A DNA stretch of 64,000 nucleotides from Maribacter arenosus (GCF_014610845.1 NZ_JABTCG010000005.1:310001-374000), one strand, 5' to 3'. Positions 25,257 through 34,668 are shown, counted from the stretch's first letter. The notes: generated by a model from the sequence alone, not told the origin. Made by a program: numbers and translations.

Positions 25257-26109
25257 AAAACAGCGCGAATTGGGCGAGATCCTTTCAGATACTTTTGCCT
25301 TTCTAAGAGCAGAGTTCAAACCCTTTATGTCGACCTATTTTAAGATCGTTGCCCCTTATCTGGTGATCCTACTGATTTCCATGGGGTTTTATCTCTATTC
25401 CTTCAGTTCAATTTTGGATTTCAATACCGAGAGTTCCAATGCGCTTTTTAGTGGGGTAAGTATGGTGATCGGAGTATTGGTTTTTATGGCTTCCTTAATC
25501 TTGGTTTATGCCATATCGCAGTCAACGGTACTACACTACATAAAATCATACACCGCCCACAATGGGCAAATTGAGTTTGATGAGATTAAAAAAGACGTCT
25601 ATGATTCCCTATGGAGCTTTATAGGTCTAGGGATCATTGTAGTGTTATCTATAATGGTAGGTTTTGTTTTTTGTTTCGTACCCGGTATTTACCTCGCCGT
25701 GCCTCTCTCTTTATCCTTTAGCATTATGGTATTTATGAATAAAAGTGTTGGGGATTCCTATAGCTATGGTTTCACCTTAGTAAAGGATGAATGGTGGATT
25801 ACGTTTGCTACCCTTTTGGTCATCGGAATCATCGTGGGTATTACCGGCTATGCGTTTAGCATACCTGCCGTTATTTACCAATACGCAAAAATGGGTATTT
25901 TTTCAGGTGAAATCGATGCTGTAGGCATGAATGGTTTTATCGACCCCATCTATATGATCCTGAATATGGTAGGCACCTTGGCCCAGCTTTTATTGAACAT
26001 TATTTCTATAGTCGCGGGCGCCTTGATCTTCTTTAATCTGAATGAAAAGAAAAACTTTACGGGTACCTTTGAACGTATTCAGAATTTAGGAAAAACCCCG
26101 GAGCTTTGA
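25234..26109 (+). CDS. Polytopic membrane protein of the MoxR/DUF58 cluster
   Basis: A 291-residue protein with about six membrane helices (near residues 38-58, 75-98, 128-150, 152-172, 190-215, 245-270) and a short charged N-terminus (FKKQRELGEILSDTFAFLR), a pattern shared with DUF4013 and glycerophosphodiester phosphodiesterase membrane-domain proteins. I do not recognise catalytic residues. The start overlaps the end of the SpoIIM gene, implying translational coupling. The gene at this position in homologous clusters is usually annotated as hypothetical. Confidence 0.72.
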   Translation: MNQYIQFKKQRELGEILSDTFAFLRAEFKPFMSTYFKIVAPYLVILLISMGFYLYSFSSILDFNTESSNALFSGVSMVIGVLVFMASLILVYAISQSTVLHYIKSYTAHNGQIEFDEIKKDVYDSLWSFIGLGIIVVLSIMVGFVFCFVPGIYLAVPLSLSFSIMVFMNKSVGDSYSYGFTLVKDEWWITFATLLVIGIIVGITGYAFSIPAVIYQYAKMGIFSGEIDAVGMNGFIDPIYMILNMVGTLAQLLLNIISIVAGALIFFNLNEKKNFTGTFERIQNLGKTPEL

Positions 26110-26217
26110 TTACCGCCAAAAGCAGGAAATCGGAAGTGGACCAAGCTCCAAACCAAGGTAAAAATTATTGGGCAAATCGACAAAACAGAAGTTAGCTTCC
26201 TAGAACCGAGCACTACT

Positions 26218-26958
26218 ATGATTAAACGGCTTTCGATCTTATTGCTTTTCGGTGTAATGGCTTTTCCCCTAGGAGCACAACAAGATTCGACCTTGATTCA
26301 GTACGATACGGTCAACCTAAGTGTGATGCAAATCACCGATGGGGACCTGCTACCCTATCGGGAAGACCCTAAATTCGATTATGAGATCGTTAAGGCCGAC
26401 ATCACCTGGTGGGAAAATCTTAAAACCTGGATGGGCAACCTCGTCCTTCGCTTTTTTGAATGGCTGTTCGGTGCTGAAAAAGCCACTGGGTATTTTTTAT
26501 TTTTCTTGCAGCTACTGCCCTATATCCTTATCGGAATCCTACTTTTTCTACTGATAAAGTTCTTTTTGAACGTAAATTCAAGGGCCCTGCTATATTCCAA
26601 ATCCAACGAAGCAGTCGTATCCCTTTCCGATGAGGAACTGATCATCAAAAACGAGGATATTGACCAACTTATCCAAAACGCGTTGAAAGAGAAGAACTAC
26701 CGCTTGGCCATTCGGTATTACTACCTGCTCATTTTAAAACAATTGAGCCAGAAAGAACTCATCAACTGGGAAATACAAAAAACCAATGATGACTATATCG
26801 ATGAATTGAAAAAGGAGGAGCTAAAAAAAACGTTCGCTCATATCACATGGTTGTACGACTATATCTGGTATGGCGACTTCCCAATAGATGAGGCTAAATA
26901 TCTGAAAGCCGAACTGAAATTTGCATCGTTGCGAAAAACCCTGGATGCCGATGCGTAA
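26218..26958 (+). CDS. DUF4129-domain membrane protein
   Basis: A 246-residue protein with signal peptide (LLLFGVMAFPLGAQQ), an exoplasmic region of about 60 residues, a membrane helix near residues 90-115 (YFLFFLQLLPYILIGILLFLL in part) and a cytoplasmic C-terminus. DUF4129 is recognised by AIRYYYLLILKQLSQKELI near residue 162 and YIDELKKEELKKTFAHITWLYDYIWYG (cited in part). In actinobacteria the domain accompanies transglutaminase-like or DUF4350 genes. It precedes the DUF4350 gene with a short overlap. Confidence 0.85.
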   Translation: MIKRLSILLLFGVMAFPLGAQQDSTLIQYDTVNLSVMQITDGDLLPYREDPKFDYEIVKADITWWENLKTWMGNLVLRFFEWLFGAEKATGYFLFFLQLLPYILIGILLFLLIKFFLNVNSRALLYSKSNEAVVSLSDEELIIKNEDIDQLIQNALKEKNYRLAIRYYYLLILKQLSQKELINWEIQKTNDDYIDELKKEELKKTFAHITWLYDYIWYGDFPIDEAKYLKAELKFASLRKTLDADA

Positions 26959-28168
26959 AAAAGGTTCCATATATATCATCATCGTTTTGGTCACTTTGGC
27001 CCTACTGATGCTATTTCAGTATAGCAAGCCCAAGCAAATCAATTGGTTCCCATCATTCGTATCCCAACACAAAATCCCATACGGCACCTTTGTTCTGAAT
27101 GAACTAATGGGGAAAAAGTATAAGGAGCACCTAAAACAGGTGACAAGACCACCCTATGAAGTGCTTCAAACTAACGACTATTTTCAAGGCACCTATTTCT
27201 TCGTGAACGATCGCATTTCGTTTGGCGAGGCTGAACTGAAAAGTCTACTCGATTGGACATCTAAAGGGAATACCCTTTTTATCGCTTCGGGCAGTTTTGA
27301 TACCGAACTAAAGGATACCCTGAATTTTGAAACCTCAGGGTTATACGCCGATTTTGGAGAGGACCAAAAACAGGTACATAAACTGCTGAACCCAGCTTTT
27401 ACGAATGATAGCCTCCCAACCTTCGATAAGGACAATTTTGCCTTGTATTTTAGTGAAATCGATACGGTAAATGCCAAGGTCATAGCCCAAGTGGAGTATG
27501 ATTCCGAAGCGGATTCTCTTAAGCAAGGGCACTTTAATGTCATAAAACAGGATTTTGGTCAAGGCAAAATCATACTCAGTGCTTTTCCCAAAGCCTTTAC
27601 AAATTATTTTATCCTCAAAAACAACAACAAGGATTATACGGCCGGACTCCTGTCCTATATCGATGGCAACCGGCCCATTTATATGGACAATCATTATAAA
27701 TCGGGAAAATCGTTTTATACTTCACCCATGTATATCTTTTTGAATACCAAAGAATTCAAATGGGCCTATTACATCGTATTGATCGGGGTTCTGTTCTATG
27801 TGGTTTTCGAAGGAAAACGCAAGCAAAGGGCCATTCCCGTAGTGGTGCCCTTAAAGAACCAGACTCTTGCCTTTACTAGGACCATTGCCGATATGTATTT
27901 TGAAAAAGACGAGCAGAAATCGATTACCGAACATAAAATCGCCTATTTTATGGAATATATCCGTTCCCATTTTTATATGGATACCACAAAGCAAGATGAT
28001 GCCTTCTTTCACAATTTGGCGGCTCGAAGCAACCATTCCGAAGAAGAAGTGAAAAAGCTTTTTTCCTTTATGGAAAAACTCAAAATACGCGCGGTAATCA
28101 CCAATGCCGATTTAAAAAAACTGAATACGTTAATCGAAAAATTTAAATTGAAAGCCGATGGAAAATAA
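26945..28168 (+). CDS. DUF4350-domain membrane protein
   Basis: About 407 residues. A membrane helix near the N-terminus (GSIYIIIVLVTLALLMLFQY) is followed by an exoplasmic DUF4350 domain in which a sugar/nucleotide-like alpha-beta fold is suggested by YGTFVLNELMGKKY, then by a second helix near residue 275 (YYIVLIGVLFYVVFEGKRKQ) and a cytoplasmic tail. The start is ATG 26945 or ATG 26951 (MRKKGS), both overlapping the DUF4129 gene end. The family accompanies MoxR and DUF58 in envelope clusters. Role unknown. Confidence 0.82.
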   Translation: MPMRKKGSIYIIIVLVTLALLMLFQYSKPKQINWFPSFVSQHKIPYGTFVLNELMGKKYKEHLKQVTRPPYEVLQTNDYFQGTYFFVNDRISFGEAELKSLLDWTSKGNTLFIASGSFDTELKDTLNFETSGLYADFGEDQKQVHKLLNPAFTNDSLPTFDKDNFALYFSEIDTVNAKVIAQVEYDSEADSLKQGHFNVIKQDFGQGKIILSAFPKAFTNYFILKNNNKDYTAGLLSYIDGNRPIYMDNHYKSGKSFYTSPMYIFLNTKEFKWAYYIVLIGVLFYVVFEGKRKQRAIPVVVPLKNQTLAFTRTIADMYFEKDEQKSITEHKIAYFMEYIRSHFYMDTTKQDDAFFHNLAARSNHSEEEVKKLFSFMEKLKIRAVITNADLKKLNTLIEKFKLKADGK

Positions 28169-29156
28169 TCCACAAAATAGCAATGACCTGAATTTCGACA
28201 ATAGGATTTCGTTGGAGGAGTTAAAAAAAGCGGTAACCGATATCAAGTCCGAATTGGCCAAGGTCATCATAGGGCAGGAAAACTTTATCGAACTCTTGAT
28301 CGTCTCCCTCCTGGTCGATGGCCATGTACTTATTGAAGGGGTTCCGGGAATCGCAAAGACCATCACGGCCAAACTTTTTGCCAAGACCTTGAAAACGGGT
28401 TTTAGCCGTATACAGTTTACCCCGGATCTAATGCCCAGTGATATTTTGGGCACCTCGATCTTCAACGTAAAGTCATCGGAATTCGAATTTAAAAAAGGCC
28501 CTATTTTTTCCAATATCATTCTCATCGATGAGATCAATCGGGCACCGGCCAAAACACAGGCGGCCATGTTCGAGACGATGGAAGAACGACAAGTGACCAT
28601 GGACGGATTTACCTATAACATGGATACCCCATTTATGGTCTTGGCCACCCAAAACCCCATTGAACAGGAAGGCACCTATGCCCTACCTGAGGCACAATTG
28701 GATCGGTTTATTTTTAAAATCAAGGTAGATTACCCTTCTGTTGCCGAGGAAATCAAAATCATACAAACGCATCACGAACGCAAAGGGGCGACCCCCCAAG
28801 AACAAATTTCAGGGGTTTTGACCCCGGAACAACTAGCCGATTTTAAATCGAAGATCCAGGATGTCGTCGTTGAGGAAAAAATAATCAAATACATAGCCGA
28901 TATCATTACCAAGACCCGAAACCATCCCCATTTGTATTTGGGGGGATCTCCCCGGGCCTCGATCGCCACCCTCAACACGGCAAAAGCCTTTGCTGCGATT
29001 CAGGGAAGGGATTTCGTCATTCCCGAAGATGTAAAAAAAGCCTTGGTTCCCGTGTTGAACCATAGGGTGATCCTGACCCCGGAGCGCGAAATGGAGGGCA
29101 TGACCACCGATAGCGTGGTGAAAATGATTATGGAATCTGTGGAAATACCCAGATAA
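28158..29156 (+). CDS. MoxR-family AAA+ ATPase
   Basis: A 332-residue AAA+ ATPase. Walker A appears as GVPGIAKT near residue 62, Walker B as ILIDEINRAPAKTQ near residue 125, and the sensor and Arg finger region as ATQNPIEQEGTYALPEAQLD near residue 175. The C-terminal lid domain ends at the stop. MoxR ATPases act as chaperones for assembling von Willebrand-type metal-binding or envelope proteins; the partner is normally the DUF58 protein encoded next, here 5 bp downstream. The start overlaps the DUF4350 gene by 11 bp. Confidence 0.93.
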   Translation: MENNPQNSNDLNFDNRISLEELKKAVTDIKSELAKVIIGQENFIELLIVSLLVDGHVLIEGVPGIAKTITAKLFAKTLKTGFSRIQFTPDLMPSDILGTSIFNVKSSEFEFKKGPIFSNIILIDEINRAPAKTQAAMFETMEERQVTMDGFTYNMDTPFMVLATQNPIEQEGTYALPEAQLDRFIFKIKVDYPSVAEEIKIIQTHHERKGATPQEQISGVLTPEQLADFKSKIQDVVVEEKIIKYIADIITKTRNHPHLYLGGSPRASIATLNTAKAFAAIQGRDFVIPEDVKKALVPVLNHRVILTPEREMEGMTTDSVVKMIMESVEIPR

Positions 29157-29160
29157 TAAA

Positions 29161-30492
29161 ATGCAATTTCTAAAATCGCTCTACATACACAACACTTTTT
29201 TCTGGTATATCGCAATCCTTGCGGGTTGTTTTATACTTTCCTTTTGGATACCCTTATTATATCCCATCACTTGGATCTTAACGTGGGTCTTATTGGGTCT
29301 GTTTTTATTCGATATCTACCTGCTCTATTCCCATTCCAGAGGTGTGGTCGCCGAGCGCAACTTGCCTCAAAAACTCTCGAACAGCGATTTGAATCCCATC
29401 CCCATCATTTATCGATCATATTACCCTTTCAAAACCTATATTTCCTTGATCGATGAGTTACCCCAACAGTTCCAAAAGCGCGACTTTGAACATCGAACGA
29501 ATTTACTGAAAGATCAAAAAAAGGAATTCGAATATTTGGTGCGACCCGTGGAACGGGGAGAGTATGTTTTCGGGAACCTTAACGTCTATGCCTCTACCCC
29601 TTTGAAGATCATTAAAAGGCGTTTCGTGTTCCAAAAAGACCAAAAGGTGCCCGTATACCCCAGCATTATTCAAATGCAACAATACGACTTTCTGGCCATC
29701 AGCAATAAACTCACCCTATTTGGGCTTAAGAAAATAAGGCGTATAGGGCATACACAGGAGTTTGAACAGATCAAAGAATATGTGGCTGGGGATGATATAC
29801 GCACGGTAAATTGGAAAGCTACCGCCAAACAGAACCAGTTAATGGTGAACCAATATCAGGACGAAAAATCGCAACCTATCTATTCTATCATCGATACGGG
29901 GCGGGTCATGAAAATGCCCTTTAACGGCCTGAAATTGTTAGACTATGCGATAAATTCCACCTTGGCCTTTTCGAATGTCGCCTTGAAAAGGAATGACAAA
30001 ACCGGTTTGGTGGCCTTCTCTAAAAATATAGAAACTTTCGTGCCCGCTGTTCAAAAAATAACCCATTTAAATACGATTTTGGAGCAGCTATATAACATTA
30101 ATACGGCTTTCACCGACTCCGATTTTGGGCTACTGTACGCCCGAGTAAAACGCAAAATAACACATCGAAGTTTGCTGTTGCTCTACACCAATTTTGAACA
30201 TATATCGGCCTTAAAAAGACAATTGCCATTTCTACTGGCCATGGCAAAAAAGCATGTCCTAGTTGTCATCTTTTTTGAGAATACGGAATTGGAAGCCCTT
30301 ATAAGTTCGGATGCCGAAGACCTTCAAACCATCTATCATAAAACAATAGCCGAAAAATTCTCTTTGGAAAAAAGGTTGATGCAAAAAGAATTACAACAGC
30401 ATGGTATTCAGACTATCCTTACCAAACCAGAGCAGCTGACCATCAATACCATAAACAAGTATTTGGAAATAAAGGCAAGGGGATTGTTATAG
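29161..30492 (+). CDS. DUF58-domain protein
   Basis: A 443-residue protein with two N-terminal membrane helices (about residues 13-30 and 33-52) and a DUF58 region around residue 210: the conserved EYVAGDDIRTVNWKATAKQ, followed by YSIIDTGRVM, a VWA-like metal-binding site of the DxSxS type in degenerate form. DUF58 proteins associate with MoxR ATPases. It ends the plus-strand operon; no terminator hairpin is visible in the 191 bp before the pirin gene. Confidence 0.9.
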   Translation: MQFLKSLYIHNTFFWYIAILAGCFILSFWIPLLYPITWILTWVLLGLFLFDIYLLYSHSRGVVAERNLPQKLSNSDLNPIPIIYRSYYPFKTYISLIDELPQQFQKRDFEHRTNLLKDQKKEFEYLVRPVERGEYVFGNLNVYASTPLKIIKRRFVFQKDQKVPVYPSIIQMQQYDFLAISNKLTLFGLKKIRRIGHTQEFEQIKEYVAGDDIRTVNWKATAKQNQLMVNQYQDEKSQPIYSIIDTGRVMKMPFNGLKLLDYAINSTLAFSNVALKRNDKTGLVAFSKNIETFVPAVQKITHLNTILEQLYNINTAFTDSDFGLLYARVKRKITHRSLLLLYTNFEHISALKRQLPFLLAMAKKHVLVVIFFENTELEALISSDAEDLQTIYHKTIAEKFSLEKRLMQKELQQHGIQTILTKPEQLTINTINKYLEIKARGLL

Positions 30493-30683
30493 CATATGCC
30501 CTAAGGCCTCTATTCAAGGATGATGGTCAACAACAGGACTTTTATCCGTTTATTTACATCAAAATATATTGGTAACTTTATACGAATTGCATTGGCCATA
30601 TAATGCCAACGATAAAAGGTGCAGTTAAGATGGTCGAAATCCAATCCGCCAAATCGTACTCTAAATCCAAACATCAAACGCCC

Positions 30684-31397
30684 ATGAAAACAGTATTACA
30701 TAAGGCCGAATCAAGAGGCCATGCCAATCACGGCTGGTTAGACTCCCACCACACTTTTAGTTTTGCCAGCTACCAAAATCCAAGCCGGATGAACTTTGGG
30801 GTCATACGGGTACTCAATGACGATGTGGTTTCCGAAGCTCGCGGTTTTGGCACCCATCCACATCGCAATATGGAAATCATCTCCATACCCTTGGAAGGTG
30901 ACTTACAACATATGGACAATATGGGCAACGCTACGGTAATAAAACAAGGGGATGTGCAGGTGATGAGTGCCGGAACGGGCATTCAGCATAGCGAATACAA
31001 TAAAAACAAAGATCGGCCCGTAAAATTTTTACAAATCTGGATAATGCCCAACAAAATTGATGTGGAACCTCGATATGATCAAATTTCACTTCAGGAAATC
31101 GAAAGAAAGAACGCTTTGTACCAGATTTTATCGCCTTTCCAAGAAGACCCTGGCGTTTGGATACATCAGGATGCCTGGTTTCATATGGGGGATTTTGATC
31201 CAGGACACAAAACAACGTATACCCTAAAGAAAAAAGGGAATGGTGTTTATGTTTTTGTGTTGGAAGGTGAGTTGGAAGTCAACGGTCAGTTAGTGCAAAA
31301 AAGGGATGGTTATGGGCTTTGGGATGTTGACCAACTCGATATAAAAACGAACCGCGCATCCAAAGTTTTACTAATGGAAGTACCCATGTCACTTTAG
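30684..31397 (+). CDS. Pirin-family protein
   Basis: About 237 residues of bicupin pirin fold. The N-terminal half has HTFSFASYQNP and FGTHPHRNMEIISIPLEGDLQHMDNMG (cited in part), giving the metal-binding His residues, and HSEYNKN follows. The C-terminal half is a degenerate cupin (VYVFVLEGELEVNGQ). Pirins act as quercetinases or redox-linked regulators. I place the start at ATG 30684 (MKTVLHKAESRG), the normal pirin start; an ATG at 30603 would add 27 residues of low complexity. Its stop overlaps the convergent DUF2279 gene by 4 bp. Confidence 0.9.
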   Translation: MKTVLHKAESRGHANHGWLDSHHTFSFASYQNPSRMNFGVIRVLNDDVVSEARGFGTHPHRNMEIISIPLEGDLQHMDNMGNATVIKQGDVQVMSAGTGIQHSEYNKNKDRPVKFLQIWIMPNKIDVEPRYDQISLQEIERKNALYQILSPFQEDPGVWIHQDAWFHMGDFDPGHKTTYTLKKKGNGVYVFVLEGELEVNGQLVQKRDGYGLWDVDQLDIKTNRASKVLLMEVPMSL

Positions 31398-31750
31398 AAC
31401 ACTACAAGGGTTAGCTGATTTCTTTTTCGCCTCTTTTTCCCCGAAAACAAATCTATGGTCACACCTACGGTTACCCCTCCAAGGATTGTAGCTGCTAAAT
31501 CCCCATTGTCCCATGGATTACCGTTGCTTTGGTCTATGGACTCTTTGGCCAGACCGGCCAAAAGACTTGTACCCACGGCCCCAACATAGGTCCATGTGCG
31601 ATCACCATCCGAAATTTCACTGGCCAAAAGTCCGCCTATGGCCCCACTTAATACCCCTGCTCCGAAATGCAAGACCTTATCGTTCTCTAATTGGGCATTC
31701 AGCCGTACTACGGTAAAAAGCAAAATAAGAAGTGCAAGACTATTTTTCAT
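31394..31750 (-). CDS. DUF2279/YfiM-like small exported protein
   Basis: A 118-residue protein. A signal peptide (LALLILLFTVVRLNAQ) is followed by DKVLHFGAGVLSGAIGGLLA, a second glycine-rich hydrophobic helix (TYVGAVGTSLLAGLAKESID) and GNPWDNGDLAATILGGVTVG. The order DKxxHFGAG, KExxD and GNPWDxxDLxA is that of the DUF2279/YfiM family, small membrane proteins related to VanZ-like lipoproteins. Function unknown. It is convergent with pirin. Confidence 0.75.
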   Translation of the reverse strand: MKNSLALLILLFTVVRLNAQLENDKVLHFGAGVLSGAIGGLLASEISDGDRTWTYVGAVGTSLLAGLAKESIDQSNGNPWDNGDLAATILGGVTVGVTIDLFSGKKRRKRNQLTLVVF

Positions 31751-31937
31751 ACTATCGATAAAGATAATTAGAACTGGGATATTTGCAAGAATTGACCACC
31801 CCGACCTTCGGCCACCCCTTCTTGTAAAAAGGAGGGGACCTTAAAAAGTAAGGTCACAACACCCTTGGTCTTTCCGTAATTTGGAGATACACACGGGTCT
31901 ATAGTTCAATAAGCAAACCTAAAAAACTATTCCCCGT

Positions 31938-32160
31938 CCTCCCCTTAATAAAGTAGTGCCTGCCTACCTTTGGTAGGGTGCCGACAGGCGGAGGGGTGAA
32001 AAAACAATAAGAACACTCCTCCCCCTCCTCCCATTAATAAAGTAGAGCCTGCCTACCGTTGGTAGGGTGCCGACAGGCGGAGAGGTGAAAAAGAAAACAT
32101 AAGCATACTTATTTGTCCTCCCCTTAATAAGGGGATGTGCCGACAGGCGGAGGGGTTCCC
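31938..32160. repeat. Three copies of a GC-rich palindromic repeat
   Basis: Copy 1 (31938-32004), copy 2 (about 32025-32094) and copy 3 (32117-32160, lacking the left arm) share TAATAAAGTAG, TGCCTGCCTAC, a GGTAGGGTGCCGACAGGCGG centre and a GGGGTGAAAA tail. The TGCCTGCC and ACAGGCGG arms pair with each other. The remaining sequence of the 489-bp gap (31751-31937) contains a short hairpin (GACCTT with AAGGTC at 31837-31855) and no gene. Confidence 0.85.
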
Positions 32161-32239
32161 GTCAAATTAATTATTTTTATCAATAGCCAAATATGTATTT
32201 CTGGAACCAAATTTGATACCCTTTGATTAAAACCTTATC

Positions 32240-33199
32240 ATGAAAACGATTATCACTCTTTTTTTTGGATCGATCACAGTCCTCGTTCTAAACCTCAATA
32301 CCTGTGCCTCCAAACGTGGGGCTACGATTAGCGACCAGACCTATACACTTCAACACGATGGTATTAAACGTAATTATATAGTTCATATACCGCCTGCAGA
32401 TAAATTACAGAAACCAGTACCCTTACTTTTTCATATCCATGGAGGGGGAGGAACGGCCAAAGGTACGGCCGGCCTCACTTTTGGCCGCTTTAATGAATTG
32501 GCAGATCGGGACGGATTTATTGTCGTCTACCCCAACGCCATTGACAAAAACTGGAACGATGGCCGAAAATTGGCAGATGTCAAGGCATCGGAAGAAAATA
32601 TAGACGATGTTGGTTTTATCATCGCCATCGTAAATGTAATCAAGCAAAAATATAAAATCGATACAACACGTATTTTCACCACGGGCATGTCGAATGGCGG
32701 CTTTATGTCTGCCCGTTTGTTATGTGATGCCTCCGAGCTTTTTAGGGGCGGCGCTATTTTAACCGCCTCACTCTCCAAAGATTATCTACCCAAATGTGAC
32801 CCACAAAAACCGGTAGCGGTGATGGTGATGAATGGTACTGATGATCCCCTCGTCCCATATGATGGTGGTCCTGTGAAGGTGTTTCGAAAAACGAGGGGTG
32901 ATATAGTCTCTACAGATGAATTTGTTGGGTTTTGGAAAGAAAAGAATGGCTGTACCACCAAAAAGAATACGGTCGAATTACCAAATACGGCTGATGATGG
33001 TACTACCGTCAGTGTGGACGAATATGACGATTGTGAAAACCAAGGGGCCTTGGTACTGTACAAGATAAATGGGGGTGGACATACATGGCCAGGCGGCAAG
33101 CAATATTTAGGGAAGCGTTGGATCGGAAGGACCAATCGGGACATCGTTGCCTGTGATGTGATATGGGATTTTTTCAAAACCTTGCCCGACACCCAATAA
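32240..33199 (+). CDS. Exported PHB depolymerase/feruloyl esterase-like alpha/beta hydrolase
   Basis: A 319-residue esterase. A signal peptide with a possible lipobox (NLNTC near residue 22) precedes an alpha/beta-hydrolase of the LpqC/PHB-depolymerase family. HIHGGGGTAKG near residue 72 forms the oxyanion hole region, TTGMSNGGFMSARLL near residue 155 carries the nucleophile Ser in G-x-S-x-G, and GGGHTWPGG near residue 280 carries the catalytic His. Bacteroidota homologues often deacetylate or de-feruloylate plant or algal polymers. The substrate here is not determined. Confidence 0.85.
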   Translation: MKTIITLFFGSITVLVLNLNTCASKRGATISDQTYTLQHDGIKRNYIVHIPPADKLQKPVPLLFHIHGGGGTAKGTAGLTFGRFNELADRDGFIVVYPNAIDKNWNDGRKLADVKASEENIDDVGFIIAIVNVIKQKYKIDTTRIFTTGMSNGGFMSARLLCDASELFRGGAILTASLSKDYLPKCDPQKPVAVMVMNGTDDPLVPYDGGPVKVFRKTRGDIVSTDEFVGFWKEKNGCTTKKNTVELPNTADDGTTVSVDEYDDCENQGALVLYKINGGGHTWPGGKQYLGKRWIGRTNRDIVACDVIWDFFKTLPDTQ

Positions 33200-33204
33200 T
33201 AATG

Positions 33205-33241
33205 TCAGTATGAGTGACTTTCAAGGAAAATCGTTCGAGAA
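33205..33241 (-). repeat. Degenerate copy of the 38-bp hairpin module
   Basis: Directly after the esterase stop codon the plus strand reads GAGTGACTTTCAAGGAAAATC then GTTCGAGAAG, the reverse complement of the hairpin module found in arrays R4, R5 and R7, with several changes. It stands alone here, outside a long array. Confidence 0.6.
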
Positions 33242-33286
33242 GCAATTCAAGCCCTTTTTACCATGGTCCTTGGCTTGGTCTTAACG

Positions 33287-33329
33287 TGACTTATGTTACA
33301 AAATAGTTTCGTTTTTACCCCTACCTTGC
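33287..33329 (+). promoter_or_regulatory. FNR-type site and promoter for the OsmC gene
   Basis: TGAC-TTAT-GTTA at 33287-33298 (one mismatch from the TGAY-N4-RTCA palindrome) is followed after 23 nt by the -7 box TACCTTGC at 33322-33329. The OsmC start follows at 33391. Confidence 0.6.
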
Positions 33330-33390
33330 AGGTCTAATTACCAATGATAAGAATAGGGTGTTTTTAGACACTTCATTAAAAATAAACCAT

Positions 33391-33837
33391 ATGGAACCGC
33401 ACTTTTATAATGTAGAAGTAAATTGGAACAAGGACCGCAAAGGGGTTATGTGTTCCCCAGAATTGATCAGGGATGCAAACACCTGTATCGAAGTGGCTAC
33501 CCCCCCAGAATTTCCTAAAGGTATGCCCGGGATATGGTCGCCTGAACATTTGTTTACCGCTTCGGTAAGCACCTGCTTAATGACCACTTTTCTGGCCATT
33601 GCCGAAAATTCGAAATTGGAATTTTCAAATTTCAGTTGTAAATCAAAAGGAAAATTGGAACGCGTAGAAGGAAAATTCGTTATGAGCGAAATTTTGCTGG
33701 AACCCTCGGTCACCATTACTGACGAAAAATATAGGGAAAAAGCGGAAAAGGTCTTACAAAAATCCGAGGCGGCCTGTTTGATTTCCAATTCCATAAAATC
33801 AAAAATAACTATGGTACCTACCATTTTGGTAGGTTAG
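33391..33837 (+). CDS. OsmC-family peroxiredoxin-like protein
   Basis: A 148-residue OsmC/Ohr-fold protein. Two redox Cys positions are visible: STCLMTTFLAIAE near residue 65 and EAACLISNSIKS near residue 129, matching the catalytic pair used to reduce organic hydroperoxides. The strand-rich N-terminus (HFYNVEVNWNKDRKG) fits the fold. I place the start at ATG 33391 (MEPHFYNVE); a GTG at 33358 lies upstream in frame. It sits below an FNR-type promoter, which is consistent with redox or oxygen control. Confidence 0.88.
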   Translation: MEPHFYNVEVNWNKDRKGVMCSPELIRDANTCIEVATPPEFPKGMPGIWSPEHLFTASVSTCLMTTFLAIAENSKLEFSNFSCKSKGKLERVEGKFVMSEILLEPSVTITDEKYREKAEKVLQKSEAACLISNSIKSKITMVPTILVG

Positions 33838-33954
33838 GGCCCATAAATATTATTTACTTGCAGGGCCAGGGGATAAAACAAAATTGAAAGGGAATTATAA
33901 CTAGTACACAACACCCCCAAAGTGATATCCAGCTCATTAAACAATAGTATTTGT

Positions 33955-34464
33955 ATGAAATATGTCATCTCCCTATTCATTTTTGTATTTCTAACCGTAT
34001 TAGGCTCCTGCAACTTTAAGGATAAGGTGCCCAATGCCACTATTGAGATCATTGATCAATTTTCAGGGATCGAGGAGGTCATCAATGGGAAAGATAATGA
34101 GGTAACCGTACTCAACTTTTGGTCAACCGCCTGTCCGCCATGTATCAAGGAGCTGCCCCATTTCAACCAACTGGCGACGGAGTATAAAGACAAAAAGGTG
34201 AAAATACTCCTCATCAGTCTGGAGGATCCCAAACGATTAAACAGTCATATCTATCCCTTTGTACAGAAACATGGTATTCTACCGGAAGTGGTAGTGCTTA
34301 ATGATCAAAACTATACCGCATGGACCGATAAGATCGATACCTCCTGGTATGGGGCCCTTCCCGCCACCTTGATCGTAAAAGGGCCGCATCGAAAATTCAA
34401 GTTTGGAAGTTATACCACCTATGAAGAGTTACAAACCGATCTTGATGAAATCATTGGGCAATAG
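33955..34464 (+). CDS. TlpA-like thioredoxin lipoprotein
   Basis: About 169 residues. A lipoprotein signal with lipobox VLGSC near residue 18 is followed by a thioredoxin fold: VTVLNFWSTACPPCIKELPHF gives the catalytic C-P-P-C near residue 57, then KILLISLEDPKR and the cis-Pro region ALPATLIV. TlpA-type proteins reduce disulfides in the periplasm, for example in cytochrome maturation or in handling of stress. Start is ATG 33955. It follows OsmC by 117 bp and may share its transcript. Confidence 0.87.
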   Translation: MKYVISLFIFVFLTVLGSCNFKDKVPNATIEIIDQFSGIEEVINGKDNEVTVLNFWSTACPPCIKELPHFNQLATEYKDKKVKILLISLEDPKRLNSHIYPFVQKHGILPEVVVLNDQNYTAWTDKIDTSWYGALPATLIVKGPHRKFKFGSYTTYEELQTDLDEIIGQ

Positions 34465-34489
34465 TAAATAGCTTGCGGGTCAAAGCAAA

Positions 34490-34630
34490 CAACAACCAAC
34501 CATCGATTTACGATTTGAGATTTTTGACCACTAAATTAACACCTCAATTCCCACTGCTGACATCTGACATTTGACATCTGACCATCCTTAACCTATTTCC
34601 TGACTCGCGTCTTCCGTCAACCTTCAACCA
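34490..34630 (+). repeat. Modular low-complexity array R2
   Basis: Words AACAACAACCAACCATC, TTACGATTTGAG, CTGACATCTGACATTTGACA and CGTCAACCTTCAACCAAC. It is G-poor on the plus strand, lies between the TlpA-like and FAH genes, and ends about 39 bp before the FNR-type site of the FAH promoter. Confidence 0.8.
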
Positions 34631-34668
34631 ACAACTAACAAACATCACCTATCAGCAAAAAAAATCCA

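Noticed and set aside
30538-30580. FNR-type promoter before the pirin gene
   Set aside because: GGAC-TTTT-ATCC differs from the motif at both ends and the spacing to TAACTTTA is 25 nt, not 23.
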